Shown piece after piece: positions 44,601 to 57,100 of a stretch of DNA of 64,000 bases; position 1 is the stretch's first letter; every line of letters begins with the position of its first letter. The notes under the pieces were generated by a model. The model was not told the origin of the DNA, made no database searches, and saw only the letters and a list, made by a program, of their open reading frames with translations. The position numbers and the translations under genes were made by a program. Location of the stretch: positions 51,815,663 to 51,879,662 of the forward strand of contig NC_054706.1 in NCBI RefSeq assembly GCF_016097555.1, in the 5' to 3' direction. The DNA comes from Gigantopelta aegis (lineage: Eukaryota > Mollusca > Gastropoda > Neomphalida > Peltospiridae).

Positions 44601-46418
44601 ATAAAGTTACACACAAACAGCGGTGAAGTTGATGGAAGTTTTACAAGCACCTGAGAGGGATCGGGAAACAGAAGGCAGTAATCATCGACAAGTCGTTTTG
44701 TCAAGGCTAAAACGGGTGTCGAATCAGCTCCTCGTTCCTGAAAATAACACCCCGATAAATATTATTGTGAAAAATAATAACTGATGAAAAATCAAAATCA
44801 CATATTAAGTGATTAATAGATTAACATAAAAAAAAACAAAAAAACAAGAAGGAAAAAAAAAGAGGATTAATTCTTAATCATGTGGCACTAGTTAGAATGG
44901 GAAAAAAAATCAATGGGTCAGCTAAGGAGGTTCAATCCTCCGACCCAAGCACCTCAGGAGAGCAGTAACAGTTTTCGGATAGCACTAAAAGTTATCTGGA
45001 AAAATCTACTAAAGGCTTTTTATATCTATTAATGTTTTCTGTTTCTAATCTCAAAATCCTTCTGTAAAAGTAATAACACTTATTAAAAGACAGCATTAGA
45101 CGTTAAATAAATCAATTAAAGTTTAAAGTTTGTTTGTTTAATGACACCACTAGAGCACATTGATTTTTAAATCATCGGCTATTGGATGTCAAACATTTGG
45201 TAATTACATGTAAATCAAATAAACCTACTGGTTCTAAACACTTAATATATCAGTCATCGCTTAAGAATAACACAAACAAGTATTTAATTTTGATATATCG
45301 GTACAACCTTCGATTATAGATGTCTTTTTGTTGATGAAATATTCAATAATGGCAATACCAAATCTAAAAAATGTATGTGCGGTTTGTTGTGTCCTTTACT
45401 ATGGGAGGAAACAAATATGATCTCCGTTTAACTATTTCAGATTTATAAGTCTAAAACAATAATATTAAAAATTATAAACCTGCATCCAGATGGCAGCACA
45501 GTCTAAGACAGGACTGCAGCTCACAGATAATGCCATCGATACCAACTTGATGAAAAGTGAGTGGGTGTGATTATCTCCCCTTCCTCCAAAGATGAGGTTG
45601 AAGATTTGATATTTTGTCTTTGTTGGTGCTTCTTTAAAACATGTGCATAACATCTCTAACAGTTGCAATTCATGAACAGCATTCAGAGTCTGAAATTAAA
45701 ACACCCCAATAATTTGAGTAACAATTAAATTATAACGCTACAAATATTTTCAATATTGTTTGTACAATCATTTGGTTTTTTCAGTTATTGCTGAATATAA
45801 TTCCCATAAACTGTAATTACGTACAGCAAATGTACAAGTGAATTCTTTAGTAAACTGATATAATCTTCTGATTGGACATAAAAAGAAACAGTAAAAACAA
45901 TACTTTTCAAAGATTATTCAATAGTAATTACTCATCATACCGGTAAACCAGCTGAATACAACCTCTTAAAATTTATTTAATTTTTATTTCAATAAAATTA
46001 AGTAGCATACAATGTACTCCATTGAAAATACACCATCCAATTTTCAGTTGTTACCTAACCGTGTACATGTATACAACTTTCGACTACCAGCATAAATCCA
46101 GCTATACAAAATTAGTTAATTATATTATATTACTTCTTCACATAACCTTTTTACAAGTACAAATCTGTCTGGTGTGTATCCAATGGAGATGAGTATATTT
46201 TGAACATGGAATATGACATAAACCTTTTGTACTCCAGTCCTGCTTCGGAAAAGAATATACTCTTGACATACTTCGGCTGCATAATTTCCTGATCCTTGAC
46301 CAAGACCTGGAATTGCTGCGCCCTCATGTGATGAAAAACATGACATGAGATACTTCAAGGCATCCTGTGTGCACTTTGGATAGTCAATGTTTTTCAAGTG
46401 TAACAGAATGTTGGCCAT
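39534..46418 (-). CDS. INTS15: Integrator complex subunit 15 ortholog (C7orf26-like), six coding exons
   Basis: Nuclear Integrator subunit that associates with the INTS10-INTS13-INTS14 module; Integrator cleaves snRNA and attenuates nascent transcripts. Coding exons on the minus strand are 46418-46224, 45689-45480, 44737-44569, 43102-42638, 41314-41263 and 39603-39534. All junctions are GT/AG, with intron phases 0, 0, 1, 1 and 2. They join to 386 codons and a TGA. The first coding exon opens at 46421 after TTAATTTCAG, so a 5'UTR exon lies further right. Phrases collinear with the vertebrate protein include LNAVHELQLLEMLC, KLVSMALSV, VLDCAAIWMQ, LVDDYCLLFPD, CNFITSV, PPCVLLEHV, LERVAQVIQVAVVNG and LLQMVVS. 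The protein ends soon after, lacking the Pro/His-rich tail of the vertebrate protein (about 450 residues). Exon 43102-42638 is strikingly GC-rich at third positions, unlike the other exons. Confidence 0.9.
39722..40035 (+). mobile_element. SINE-A, near full length (3' flank of INTS15)
   Basis: Contains GGATGCAACCCAGTAGTAATGC, TGGGATCGATCCACGCC, GGGCTATTTCTCATTCCAGCC, CCAATAGCTGATGATTAATAA and a tail ending AAAGCAAAACAAAACG. It lies in the last INTS15 intron. Confidence 0.9.
40203..40275 (-). mobile_element. SINE-A middle fragment
   Basis: AGCAGCAAAGGATCTTTTATA, TTTCCCACAGGCAGGACAG and TACATACCACAGC only. Confidence 0.7.
40600..41075. repeat. Tandem repeat of about 144 bp with ERE-like palindromes
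   Basis: Three units share TGATGATCCTATATGAATTG, AAGATATGGCCCAAACAAGGA-like, TTTCCTTTAATGTGCAGTAAT and CACACCACCATCC. Two carry a palindrome of the AGGTCAnnnTGACCT type: AGGTCATGGTGACCT at 40841-40855 and AGGTCGCAGTGACCT at 40985-40999. The first unit has the decayed form GATCGCTGTGACTTA. The array lies in an INTS15 intron. Confidence 0.75.
41578..41620. repeat. (ATA)n microsatellite
   Basis: Trinucleotide AAT/ATA array inside an INTS15 intron. Confidence 0.9.
41621..42500. other. INTS15 intron sequence
   Basis: AT-rich intron. Two phrases near 42125 and 42370 (GGGACCTATTTCACAAAACAT and ATGTTTTGTGAAATTGGACC) are inverted, so a MITE of about 260 bp (42128-42390) is possible. Confidence 0.4.
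43740..44340. mobile_element. CAATCT-TIR element, 10 bp target duplication, arms about 180 bp
   Basis: The left arm from 43740 (CAATCTAATTAAAATTAGC) is mirrored by the right arm ending at 44340, through CACCAGCCAGTTGGAGCTC and CTGAGGGTATACGATATGTT. TCATGAAGTA lies at both edges (43730-43739 and 44341-44350). The interior matches 22620-22790. An internal copy of the short terminal motif lies at about 43931. It sits in the INTS15 intron between exons 3 and 4. Confidence 0.9.
45128..45215 (-). mobile_element. SINE-A tail fragment
   Basis: GTTTAATGACACCACTAGAGC to CATCGGCTATTGGATGTCAAA, in an INTS15 intron. Confidence 0.8.
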
Positions 46419-46424
46419 CACCTG

Positions 46425-47740
46425 AAATTAATTGGCAGAATATTAATGCATGTGAATATAAATGTGAATATTAACAATATCTGACTGAACAAGATTACGT
46501 CCTTTTTTTTTGTCCAATTTTTTTCAGCTTTTATTTTTGCATGTAATTTATTGTTTCGAATTTAATAACAGCAGGTCATATTTTCCTTCGTATTTTGAGT
46601 ACTGAAGTCCTAATCAATCTAACATAATGTAACAAGTGCTTACATCTATTGACAGTATTTCTGCCAGAAATGAAATTTATGGGTATGGCGCTGTGAAATG
46701 GAATATTTACAATGTGTGTGCTGAATGCAACCAGTTGATAGAGGGTATGAGGGTCCTCCCCCAGAAAGAAAATGGGTTAGGTTAAACGGTTTAGGGTTAG
46801 GGTTGAGAAAATCATACAGTAATGATAAGTCACTCATTTTGTTAAAAGGTCAACTTAAAAATAAATAAATCTGCAAAACAAAATTGTGTATGGCGCCATA
46901 CTCATTATACTGTATGGCAGAAAGTCTGATGATTCAAACATATCTGTTTTGAGCACATCCCCAGAGTTCTGAAGAAAAAATGTCCAAGATAACATGGCGA
47001 TTCAAAACCCTTCTGTGTTACTCAGTGTGCTCACTGTATATACTAGTGTTTTCCCTAGCTTGTTTTAGCATGGTGCGGCAACCATGCCTCAATAGTCTAG
47101 TGCCATCTTGCCTTAACCAGCACCATGCTGCCCTGAGATTAAACAAGCCTTTTTCACTAATCAATTCTAAAACAGTCTTTATAAAACACCCAAAAAGGTA
47201 TTATTAATTAATAAATATGCCTTTTATATCTTTTGCCATTCATTTATTAAAGCAAACACATAAATTACATTAATTTTTATTTCAATTAATTTTTGTCTAT
47301 TTTTAATGAAATACAAGTGCCCCGAAAATGGTGAAAATGCCCCAAAAGTGTTTGGTCTACCATGCCTTGCCATATTTCTACGAAATCACTATATACAAAT
47401 GAGGTACCATCAACTACCCAAACAGTGTTCGGCAAATGACAAAAACAAGAATACGATACTTATGGAAAGAATACATGAAATAAAATATATTCATATCAGT
47501 TAATGAAACAAATCAACACCATCCAGTAAACAGGAAAGCATATGTTTGGAAAAATAACCTTGTTACACATGCATAATTAATCCTTTTCAATTTTTAAAGC
47601 CACTTGACAAAATATGTTTCTGAAATATACACAGTGGATAAACACTTTGATTTTAACATTTTTAAAATGGAAAAATTAAATTTGTCAAGAGCAGTCAGTT
47701 CACCTCTTTTCCCCCCATGATCGCTAACAAAACTTGATGT
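46425..47740. other. Presumed 5' region of INTS15
   Basis: The 5'UTR exon of INTS15 should lie to the right of 46421, but no donor could be assigned. A short telomere-like phrase (TTTAGGGTTAGGGTT) lies at about 46790. The open frames here look incidental. Confidence 0.35.
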
Positions 47741-47830
47741 CAAGACAGATACTGGGTATGCAATACATTCATACCAGTGAATAGTTTGTAAAATATCAAT
47801 TTTCTAATGAACCAATTCTTAATTAAAACA

Positions 47831-48146
47831 AACACTACAGGAAGGAACCTGTCAGCAATTATGTATGTAACCGGAACATTATTGAAAAGGGGTGCTGTCG
47901 GGTTTCTTCCTGTAGTGTGTGCACTAGTGACTAATATGTGAAAAAACAATTTATCAGGGAACTTGAAAATTATCGATGTAAAGGTATTTAATGTCAAATA
48001 TAGGATTGTTGTTGCATTAGAATGAGAATCTTTGACTACCGTATGGTTGGAACAGACTGCGCAGTTTTGAGATACATTATACTCCTACGGTAAAAAGTGT
48101 ATAACTGTCCAAATATTCTTGCTCTCTTACGGTCAGAGTATTTGGT
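47831..48146 (+). mobile_element. Decayed relative of the long-TIR element at 36.1 kb
   Basis: From 47891 (GGTGCTGTCGGGTTTCTT) to 48146 (TCTCTTACGGTCAGAGTA) the sequence follows the right arm of the 36098-37044 element with many differences. A short inverse piece at 47831-47857 (CACTACAGGAAGGAACCTGT) is what remains of the other arm. Confidence 0.7.
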
Positions 48147-48326
48147 TAACTTTCTTTAGGCCTACCCAGCAGTCAAGGTCTCCACACAAAGTGTTGCTAT
48201 CAACTAGATACTTTTGAATTTCTGGTTCATGTATTAAAGTAGTATTTGGTCAAGTCGACCCAGTACTAAAGTGAGTGGGTAAGTTTTGAGATTTGATTTG
48301 ACTACACTGTGTCTTAGACTGAGGTA

Positions 48327-48698
48327 GTTCATCAAGATAAACCTTGAGTGCAAGCGTAACCTCGAGGTTGCACTTGCGCTTGAGGGTTAGGAAAGAGTTC
48401 GACCCGTACCCCAGGCCCTCTAATACTAGTAATAGGGGTCTATGACTATTACCATGAGACTGATGAGTCTATTATATTTATAGTCTATATCAAAGTCTCT
48501 AAGACTAAGCTAAACCTTAAAATTAACACCAACCATTGAAAGGGGGTACGGGTCGAACTCATGCCTTCGAACCTACCCTAGTTTTTGCTATAGCTACATT
48601 TCGAACAAACTTAGTTCATATTGAAAGATTAACCTCGAGCACAAGAGTAGGCCCCAACCTCGAGGTTGCGCTTATGCTCGAGGTTTATCTTGACAAAC
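48327..48698. mobile_element. MITE with about 40 bp TIRs and TA duplication
   Basis: GTTCATCAAGATAAACCTTG at the left mirrors GAGGTTTATCTTGACAAAC at the right, and CTCGAGGTTGC phrases continue the inverted repeat. TA flanks both ends (48325 and 48699). A second inner inverted repeat includes GTTCGACCCGTACCCC with GGGGTACGGGTCGAAC. Confidence 0.75.
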
Positions 48699-49349
48699 TA
48701 GAACAAACTTACCAAATTATATGTAAGAAAAGTTGTAATATATAACAACAATATTATTCCGGTGGTTTCGTGTACATTTACATAATATACCATATAATAA
48801 TCGCATAAAAACCTTTTAAATAAATGTCACAAGCTTTAAATGACATACCCTAATTTACACTGAGTGTGTTCTACGTCATCAAAATATGTGGTATTTTTCT
48901 TCCGAGGCTATTAGTCCATCAGCCGTATATACGACACTTTGACACGCTTTTGCCACGGCATTGTCCATGGAAGTCTACCGTATTACTTTTGTCGATTTTC
49001 TACTATACTACTGATGAATAAGTTGTAGATTTTGAGCATCTTAGGAACATCACATGTCAATAACTAACATAAATTCAATTATATTAAGTTTAAATTGTTG
49101 CTACATCACCGAGAGACAGGGAACAACATGCGCTGGTCAGCATAATAAAAGTTATTTTAGCAACAAATCGTTACAATTTACCGATTTTCGACAAGCGGTG
49201 ATTTCTTTAATCAATTCCACATGGAATAACATTCCCTTCTTTTCAAGTAATGGACACGACTATAGCATTTTATTTCGTACGTACGCTCCAAAAAGGAGTG
49301 TCGGTAGTGCACGGGGTACATTAAGTCAATACTTTTCTTAACATAGGCC

Positions 49350-52190
49350 TACTGTCTTCAAAATGTACATTTTACCAAAGATCAAGAACAAATCATTAAG
49401 CAACAATGGGGTTACAGTCAATGCTATTTTAGTTCATATAAATCTAATGCCCGTGGCATAGCTATATTATTTAATAATAATTCTGAATTTAAGGTTACAA
49501 ACAATATTAATGATAATGCGGGAAATAGATGCTCAATCACTATTACTCATTTATATTTACGGCCCTAACACAGATACACCTGGATTTTTTGCTAATATAA
49601 AAAATATTATAGAATCATCTGAAAATAAATATACAATTGTTTGTGGGGACTGGAATCTTGTTCAAGATCCCGCCCTTGATTATTTAATTACAAAAGATTG
49701 AATAACCCAAAAGCTTGAAAACAAGTTACAGATTTTAAAGAAACATTAGACCTTGTAGATCCTTGGAGGGAAAACCCCCCAACTTTGTAAAGGTTCTCCT
49801 GGAGGCAACAGACCGCAATAAAACAGTCTCGATTAGATTTTTTTTCTTATTTCGCATAACCTTTTATCTTCAATTACTTCAAGTAATATTCTACCAAGTT
49901 TTAAGTCTGATCATTCACCAATTACATTAACATTGAAATTAAAAGAAATTGAAAGAGAAAAAGGTTTTTAGAAATTTAACAATTCTTTACTTCATGATCA
50001 TAAATATGTAAGCTTAGTCAAAGAAACTATAAAATAAACTCTGGAATAATATAAAGATACAGAAAATAAGTCAGATTTCACCATAAACTACCATTTATTA
50101 TGGGAAACATTACTACTTACGATACGTGGAAAAACAATTATATATTCATCAACTAAAAAGAAAGTTCAAATGAAAGACGAAATAGACTTAAGTACAAAAC
50201 TAGATGACTTAACAAAAGATCTAGATATTTCAAATGATACTGAAGTAAAAAATAATATTATAAAAGAAATTAAAGAGATAAAAAGTAAAACAGAAGATAT
50301 AAGTATTAAAAGAGCAAAAGGAAATTTTATACGGTCTAAAGCTAAATGGATGGGAAAAGGCGAGAAACCGACAAAATATTTTTGAAAGTTAGAATAGAGG
50401 ATTTTTTTTTAATAAATCCTTTTCTGAATTAGAAACTAAGGATGGCAAAATTATTAATAAAACATCAGATATATTATATTAAACAAAAATATTTTATGAA
50501 AAATTATAATATAAAAAAGATATTAGTGAAATAAATTTTAATACATTATTTGATGAAAATGTTTTTTCAAAACTTAATGAAAAAGATGCTGAAAAACTTG
50601 AAAGTGAATTGACATATGATGAAATATTAATAGTATTAAAAAGGATGGAAAATTAAAAGAGTCCAGGACCTGATGGGTTTACAGCAGAATTCTTTAAATT
50701 TTTTGGCATGACTTAAATACATATTTATTAAGATAATTGAATTATGCATATCAAACGGACAATCTTTCTATAACTCAAAAACAAGGTATTATTACATGCA
50801 TTCCCAAGGGAAATAAGCCTAAATATTTTTTTAAAAATTGGAGGCCAATCTCATTGTTAAACGTTTCATATAAAATTAGTGTTGCCTATTATAATTAGCG
50901 AAGAACGAAAAGGTTTCATGTCAGGACGATATGTAGGTGACGTAACAAGACTAATATATGACATCATGGAGTATACAGAAACTCAACAAATTCCTGGCTT
51001 ATTATTTTTAATTGACTTTGAAAAGGCATTTGACTCTGTAGACTGGGGATTTATTTTTAATGTTCTGAAATATTTTGGTTTTGGTCCTTCAATACAAAAA
51101 TGGATTTCTATTTTTCATAAAGATTCTGAATCTACTGTTCTTATTAATGGGTTTGCTTCATCCTTTATTAAATTAGAAAGAGGTTGCCGTCAGGGGGATC
51201 TGATATCTCCATATATATTTCTCATTTGTGGTGAGCTTCTTAACAGGATGTTAAAAACCCCTCAAAAATATAAAAGGTTTAACAATTGCAAATATAGAAT
51301 TTTTGTTAACTCAATTTGTAGATGACACAACAGTAATTTTAGATGGAACAGAGAAAAGCCTCTATGCAGTTCTAAATACATTGGAGATTTATGCAAGATT
51401 TTCGGGCCTTAAAGTTAACGTGGAGAAAACTAAGCTAATATAGATAGGTTCTAAGAAGAGGAGTAGATACAAATTATGTAAAGAATGGAAATTTGATTGG
51501 ACACACACGTTTGGTTTATTAGGTATAAAATTTGATATTGACTTAGAAAATATGGTACAGATTAATTATAAGAATAAATTAAATTCAATAAAGAATTTGT
51601 TAAAAATTTGGTCTAGTATAATATTAAAGAGCCTTATTTTACCAAAATTAAATCACCTATTTTCAACCCTTCCTAATCCACCTGATGATGATATTCAACT
51701 ACTACAGAGGCAGTTTTTTCTTTCGTATGGAATGGAAAACCTGATAAAATTAAGCGTACCGAAATGTAAAAAAATATGAAAGATTCTGATTGGAAATGAT
51801 ACTTTTTGTAATTTAGAACTTGGTTCAATTATCCATTTATTTTGAGAATGCACTTTAGTCAACTCAATTTGGACTGATATTCAGAACTGGATTCATATAA
51901 AAACGGGCAGCAACATTAAATTTAATAAAGAAAATGTAATTTTTGGTTTTAAAACCAGAAATAATGATCCCGTTAATGCCATTGTACTTGTTACAAAACA
52001 CTTAATATTTAGTCATTTCAACGCACATGTACCCAGTTTGAAATGAATCCAAAAAGAGTTTGAACTATTATGTGACAAAAGCAGCAGTTTTTTCCGTGTG
52101 CAATTATGATAAATTCACCAAATTGTGGTCAATTTGTCACAATTTATTTAAAACTTAGATTGTATTTTTTTCTCTTCTTTTTGATACTTA
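49350..52190 (+). mobile_element. Decayed L1-like LINE
   Basis: Plus-strand remnants in order: endonuclease start (VHFTKDQEQIIKQQWGY, ARGIAILFNNN), endonuclease middle (CGDWNLVQDPALDY), RT (DFEKAFDSVDWGF, GCRQGDLISPYIF), the FVDD active-site box at 51312-51326 in a shifted frame, KVNVEKTKLI, and a C-terminal zinc-knuckle-like region (IIHLF, ECTLVNSIW). Many stops and frameshifts show that it is long dead. The RT phrases fit the L1/Tx1 group better than the CR1-type element at 24-30 kb. No clear 3' tail or target duplication was found. Confidence 0.75.
50879..51325 (+). pseudogene. Reverse transcriptase fragment of the L1-like LINE
   Basis: A frame of 148 codons with KGFMSGRYVGDVTRLIYDI, LFLIDFEKAFDSVDW and ERGCRQGDLISPYIFLICGE. 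It runs out of frame just before the catalytic FVDD, which is read in another frame at 51312. Confidence 0.8.
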
Positions 52191-52488
52191 GTATGTTGTT
52201 GTTGAAATATTTATTTTGTTAATATTGATGCAAGTTCTTTAATCGGGATTTAGCGAGTACTGTAGGTTATACATGTTTGGTTTGTGTGTCCATTTGTTGC
52301 ACTATTTCGGTCGAAACATGGTACCACAAGTTTTGAATACCAGCTATATATAGGGTATGTAACAACATCCGGACGTAGAAAGAACCACACTTTCTACGTC
52401 CCTCCGGACTAGAGCGTCGGAAGCAATTAAATGTTGGTACAGCCATGAAAGTAATGTATATGATGATTAATACTATGCGAGCGCCATG

Positions 52489-52615
<127 letters not shown>

Positions 52616-52924
52616 AGAAAAAGAGATTAGTCGCTGCTTACATAATAATGAGTGCTGCTGTAAAAATGATATCCAATGACATTACATGAGAGATCCATAA
52701 TAATCGTCAGACTACAATAATTTAAGTCTGCATTAAAAGTAGTACAAGCGTATCTTAATCTAGTATGTGACACATTTTTTCTTTTAATTTCAGATTTTTA
52801 ATTTTTAAATGTTTTTTGAGGGAGTAGAGTTTGGATGGCGGTTAACGGTTGAAACCCCCCCAGACGCAATGATATTAAATTCACGTTTGTATTCTTATAC
52901 TGAATGTAATGTCTAAACCTCAGA

Positions 52925-53165
52925 AAACATTGATTTATTAATAATGGACTATTTGGTGTCAAACACTTGATGATTGTGACATATAGGCTAGTCTTATAGG
53001 AAACCCACTGCATTTTACCATTAGCAGTAAGGGATCTTTCATGTGTACTTTCTAACAGAGAGGATGGCGCGTACTACGGACTTTGATATACAAGCCGTGG
53101 GGCACTGTTTGGGATGGAAAACCCAATGAGAAAATGGGTCCTGTTATTGGCGTCGATGCGGTTTT
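52925..53165 (-). mobile_element. Diverged SINE-A
   Basis: Reverse-oriented landmarks with many changes: ACATTGATTTATTAATAATG, GGAAACCCACTGCATTTT, AGCAGTAAGGGATCTTTC and TTTGATATACAAGCCGTGG. Confidence 0.7.
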
Positions 53166-53169
53166 AAAA

Positions 53170-53170
<1 letters not shown>

Positions 53171-53200
<30 letters not shown>

Positions 53201-53223
53201 TGTGTGTGTGTATGTGTGTGTGA

Positions 53224-53291
<68 letters not shown>

Positions 53292-53292
53292 A

Positions 53293-53338
<46 letters not shown>
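53171..53338. repeat. (GT)n-(AT)n-(AC)n self-complementary microsatellite
   Basis: A GT array with two TATG breaks, then about 60 bp of AT, then an AC array. The whole block can fold back on itself over about 165 bp. Confidence 0.95.
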
Positions 53339-54164
53339 TTTTTCACAGATAACCAGCTAGTACAAGTTCAAATACCCTTAACATGTCCATTCAATGTTTA
53401 GGCATATCCACATGATCCCAGACTCTGGCATGGACAGCGACTGATCCCATGAAGGAAGGGAATACATTACTGTTGAATACATTTTCATTTATTGGTGCAA
53501 AACGCTCTCTCATAATTTCATTTCAACTTATTTTCGAGGCCGGCGCACTCTGTTAAGAGTTTATACCTCATATTATACTAATATAGCATGCTTAAAATAA
53601 GGTTAACATATACTGTAAGATTTAATGACAAATATAAACAATAATTTATAACTTTATATAGTTTAATGTATTGACATTCATGTTGAAGAGATACAATGGG
53701 TTTCGGTTGCTTTGTATCATGTTCGGAACGTTACATACGATCGTATAGTACAGTTGCTAGCTCTTTCTTCATGGAACAATCGTTTAATGAGTTATTATGT
53801 TATATTGACATATTGCTTTTAAATGTGTAGACGCCATTTTTTCTTTCTTGACAGTGTTTTCTTGTTGACTAGTTCTGGGTCGGGTCTGTTAGAAAATTGA
53901 TCCCTTGTTGATGGTGGGAGAGATAAATATAATCACAACAATGGACATACATTCGCAATTCAAGATATGATGTGACATGCTCCTTTATTTGTTGTAAGCT
54001 ATAGCCAATTACATATATAGACACACAATGAGATAATACCTACTTCAAAAACACTACATTGATTGATTTACAATGCAACAAACGGACCCTTAGTTACGAT
54101 CTTCCTGTTACCGCATAACAAATTAGAAGAAACACGGTGAAAAGGAATACGCAAGTTGAACAAT

Positions 54165-57100
54165 ATGGGCTCTAACATAAATGAATACACAGTTAAAACA
54201 CCAAACGAAAAAAGGCCCAAAATCCTTCCAGTAAGTACTGTTTCATCGCATCATACACGGGCATATTATATATATTTTTTAGAAATGGTCATTTTGCTAA
54301 CCGACATATTGTTAAATTTAGCTCGAAAAGTATAGTAAAACAGTTAACCATTTTACAAAGTAAGTCAAAACAAATGTTAAATAGAAAGTTATGAGCCGAT
54401 TTGTCTGAACAAATTTGGCAGTTGGTTAAGTGTCTCGGCGTGCGCGCGAGCACGTGTGTGTGTTATGTTATTATAGCTGTATAATTATATATATGTAGTA
54501 ACGTATAACAGACCATTCCAGAAAACGCAGTAACATACTGTTTTGATACTCCTGTTCATGGGCGTACATGGGGGGGGGGGGGGGGGGGTCGATGGGTTTT
54601 AAAATAATTTAATATATCTGACATTGATATCTGACATTATTATATTTACTCAACATAGAAATATATGCCCAATATCTCTGCAATCTATTTTGGAACCCCC
54701 CTTTTCAAAACTCAACATAGAAATATATGCCCAATATCTCTGCAATCTATTTTGGAACCCCCCTTTTCAAAATCCTATGTACGCCCATGCTGTTTCTTAA
54801 AAACAAATAACTGGTGTAATTTGATAGTTTGTATATTGCTCTTCAACATCAATCTGGTCGTCGTCTTTAAAATTACCGTACAGGAAGGAAGGACATGTCT
54901 TATTTAACGACGTACTCCACACATTTTATGTACGGTTATATGGCGTCGGACATATGGTTAAGAACCATAAACATATTGAGAGACGAAACCCGCTGTCGCC
55001 ACTTCATGGACTACTCTTTTTGATTAGCAGCAAGGGATCGTTTATATGCACCATCCCACAAACAGGATAGTACATACCACGGCCTTTGTAACACCAGTTG
55101 TGGAGCACTGGCTGGAACGAGAAATAGCCCAGTGAGTCCACCGACGGGGATCGATCCATGACCAACCGCGAATCAAGCGAACGATTTACCACTGGGCTGC
55201 ATCCCGCCCCCTACCGTACAGGTCAAAATTGGTTTAAATGAATTCAAATGTTTGATTAAATTATAAAATACCGCTTTAACCATCACCTGGAATGGTTCTA
55301 AAGGCACACTGGTATATTTTAAGTGTCATACAGACTTGAAAATGTTATTCTTTTATAGAATATTAAATAAAATTTGCCACCAATATATAAAGGAATGTAC
55401 CAAAACTAACTGTGTAATATCACACTCAGAATAGCTTGAGCGGAAGTTTGTGATACGTCATACAATTAGATTTGTTATGCGACTGATAAACTAAAATAAC
55501 TGTTGTATCCTATTAACAGTTCGTTGCTGAACAAAATAATCTACTCGTCAAAATGTAAGTGTGTTGTAAATATTAATCCCCAAAGCAGAATTCACTCGTA
55601 GTATGCGCCCTGTGCTGTTATAATTATCGATGAAGTGAATATAGTCAGATGTTGATGCCAGGCAGTGTAGCAGTCCAGATGTTAATGCGAGACTGTAATA
55701 GTCCATATTTTGATGCCAGACGCTAATAGTCCAGATGCTGATGCCAAATACTGTAATAATTCAGATGCTGATGCCAAAGACTGTAATAGTTCAGATGCTG
55801 ATTCTAGGCATTGTAATAGTCCAGATGTTGATGCCAAGGACTGTAATAGTCCAGGTGTTGATGCCAGGCACTGTAACAGTCCAGATGTTGATGCCAGACT
55901 ATAATAGTCCATATGTTGATGCCATGCACTGAAATAGTCCAGATGTTGATGGTGGCACCAGAATGTTATAATGGTCGGTGGGGTGGGTGGAATAGAGGCA
56001 CCTATATTATCTATGACACGTGATATAAATAATGACAGAAAGAAACTGTGTGAAAGAATCACCCACGCTAGCTGTACATGAACAAAATGTAAAGAGGGCA
56101 GTCTGCTAAGGTCGTCATATCTAGGGAAAGAGACTGCTTCCAGCATCTTTGCTCGTTTTGCCTATCAGCTAGGGCTGGATCATGATGAATGGTGGTATGT
56201 ATGAGTTGCACGTAGTGATTCATCCGGAAACCTTGCACATCTGCTATGTAGGCCTACTGGTTTCATGTGGCACCAAGAAAGGATGTCAAAAGCGTTGCAA
56301 GTGTAACACAGCTCATGTTCAGTTCACAGCTCTGTGTTTGTGAGGGGAAAATGTTCAACCCATTAGCAGGGTAAACACCAACATGTATAATGCAGCGTGT
56401 CATTTTATTACACCTGGGGGCAGGACGTAGCCCAGTGGTAAAGCGTCTGCTCGATGCGCGGTCGGTCTGGGATCGATCTCCGTCGGTGGGCCCATTGGGC
56501 TATTTCTCGTTCCAGCCATGCACCACGACTGGTATATTAAAGCCGTGGAATGTAATACCCTGTCTGTGGGATGATGCTAATCGAAAAAGAGTAGCCTATG
56601 AAGTGGCGACAGCGGGTTTCCTTTCTCAATATCTGTGTGGTCCTTAACCATATGTCTGACGCCATATAACCGTACATAAAATGTGTTGAGTGCGTCGTTA
56701 AATAAAATATTTCCTTCCTTCCTTCTTTATGACACCTGATGAATAAAGTTATTGTTAAAGTTGAATAAAGTTCTCGATTGCATATTTAAAAGACACCGAA
56801 AAAAGATACCATGTTGATATTCTAAGGTTTGTTGAAGAAACATTTTAAAAGTAAAATTGTTACAGGATTTTTCAAAACGATTTTATTGTTTATATTTGCT
56901 ATGACGAGCATTATTTTAAAAAAGAAGTGAACATTTTCTTTATTTTTCAAATTCAGAGATATAGCTATTTATTTGTAACTTCTTTTTTTTTTTTTTTTTT
57001 TTTACCAAAATTACTGGTGTCGCGTGATGTGATTTTCTTAAAATTGTGACCAATTTTAATCGTCCATTTAGCATTTGTAATAAACAAAAACCAACAAGCT

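Noticed and set aside
46789..46804. Telomere repeat
   Set aside because: Only about two and a half TTAGGG units, which can occur by chance; no array.
46646..46837. Minus-strand frame starting MSDLSLLYDF, possible first exon of INTS15
   Set aside because: The exon at 46418 already supplies an N-terminus whose length matches the vertebrate protein, and no usable donor follows this frame.
49054..49341. Possible exon upstream of the L1-like LINE
   Set aside because: No splice signals, no recognisable domain, and it ends just before LINE endonuclease sequence; support was insufficient.
55682..56146. Repeat-rich protein of 154 codons on the minus strand
   Set aside because: It is the translation of a 30 bp minisatellite inside an intron; several frames are open on both strands.
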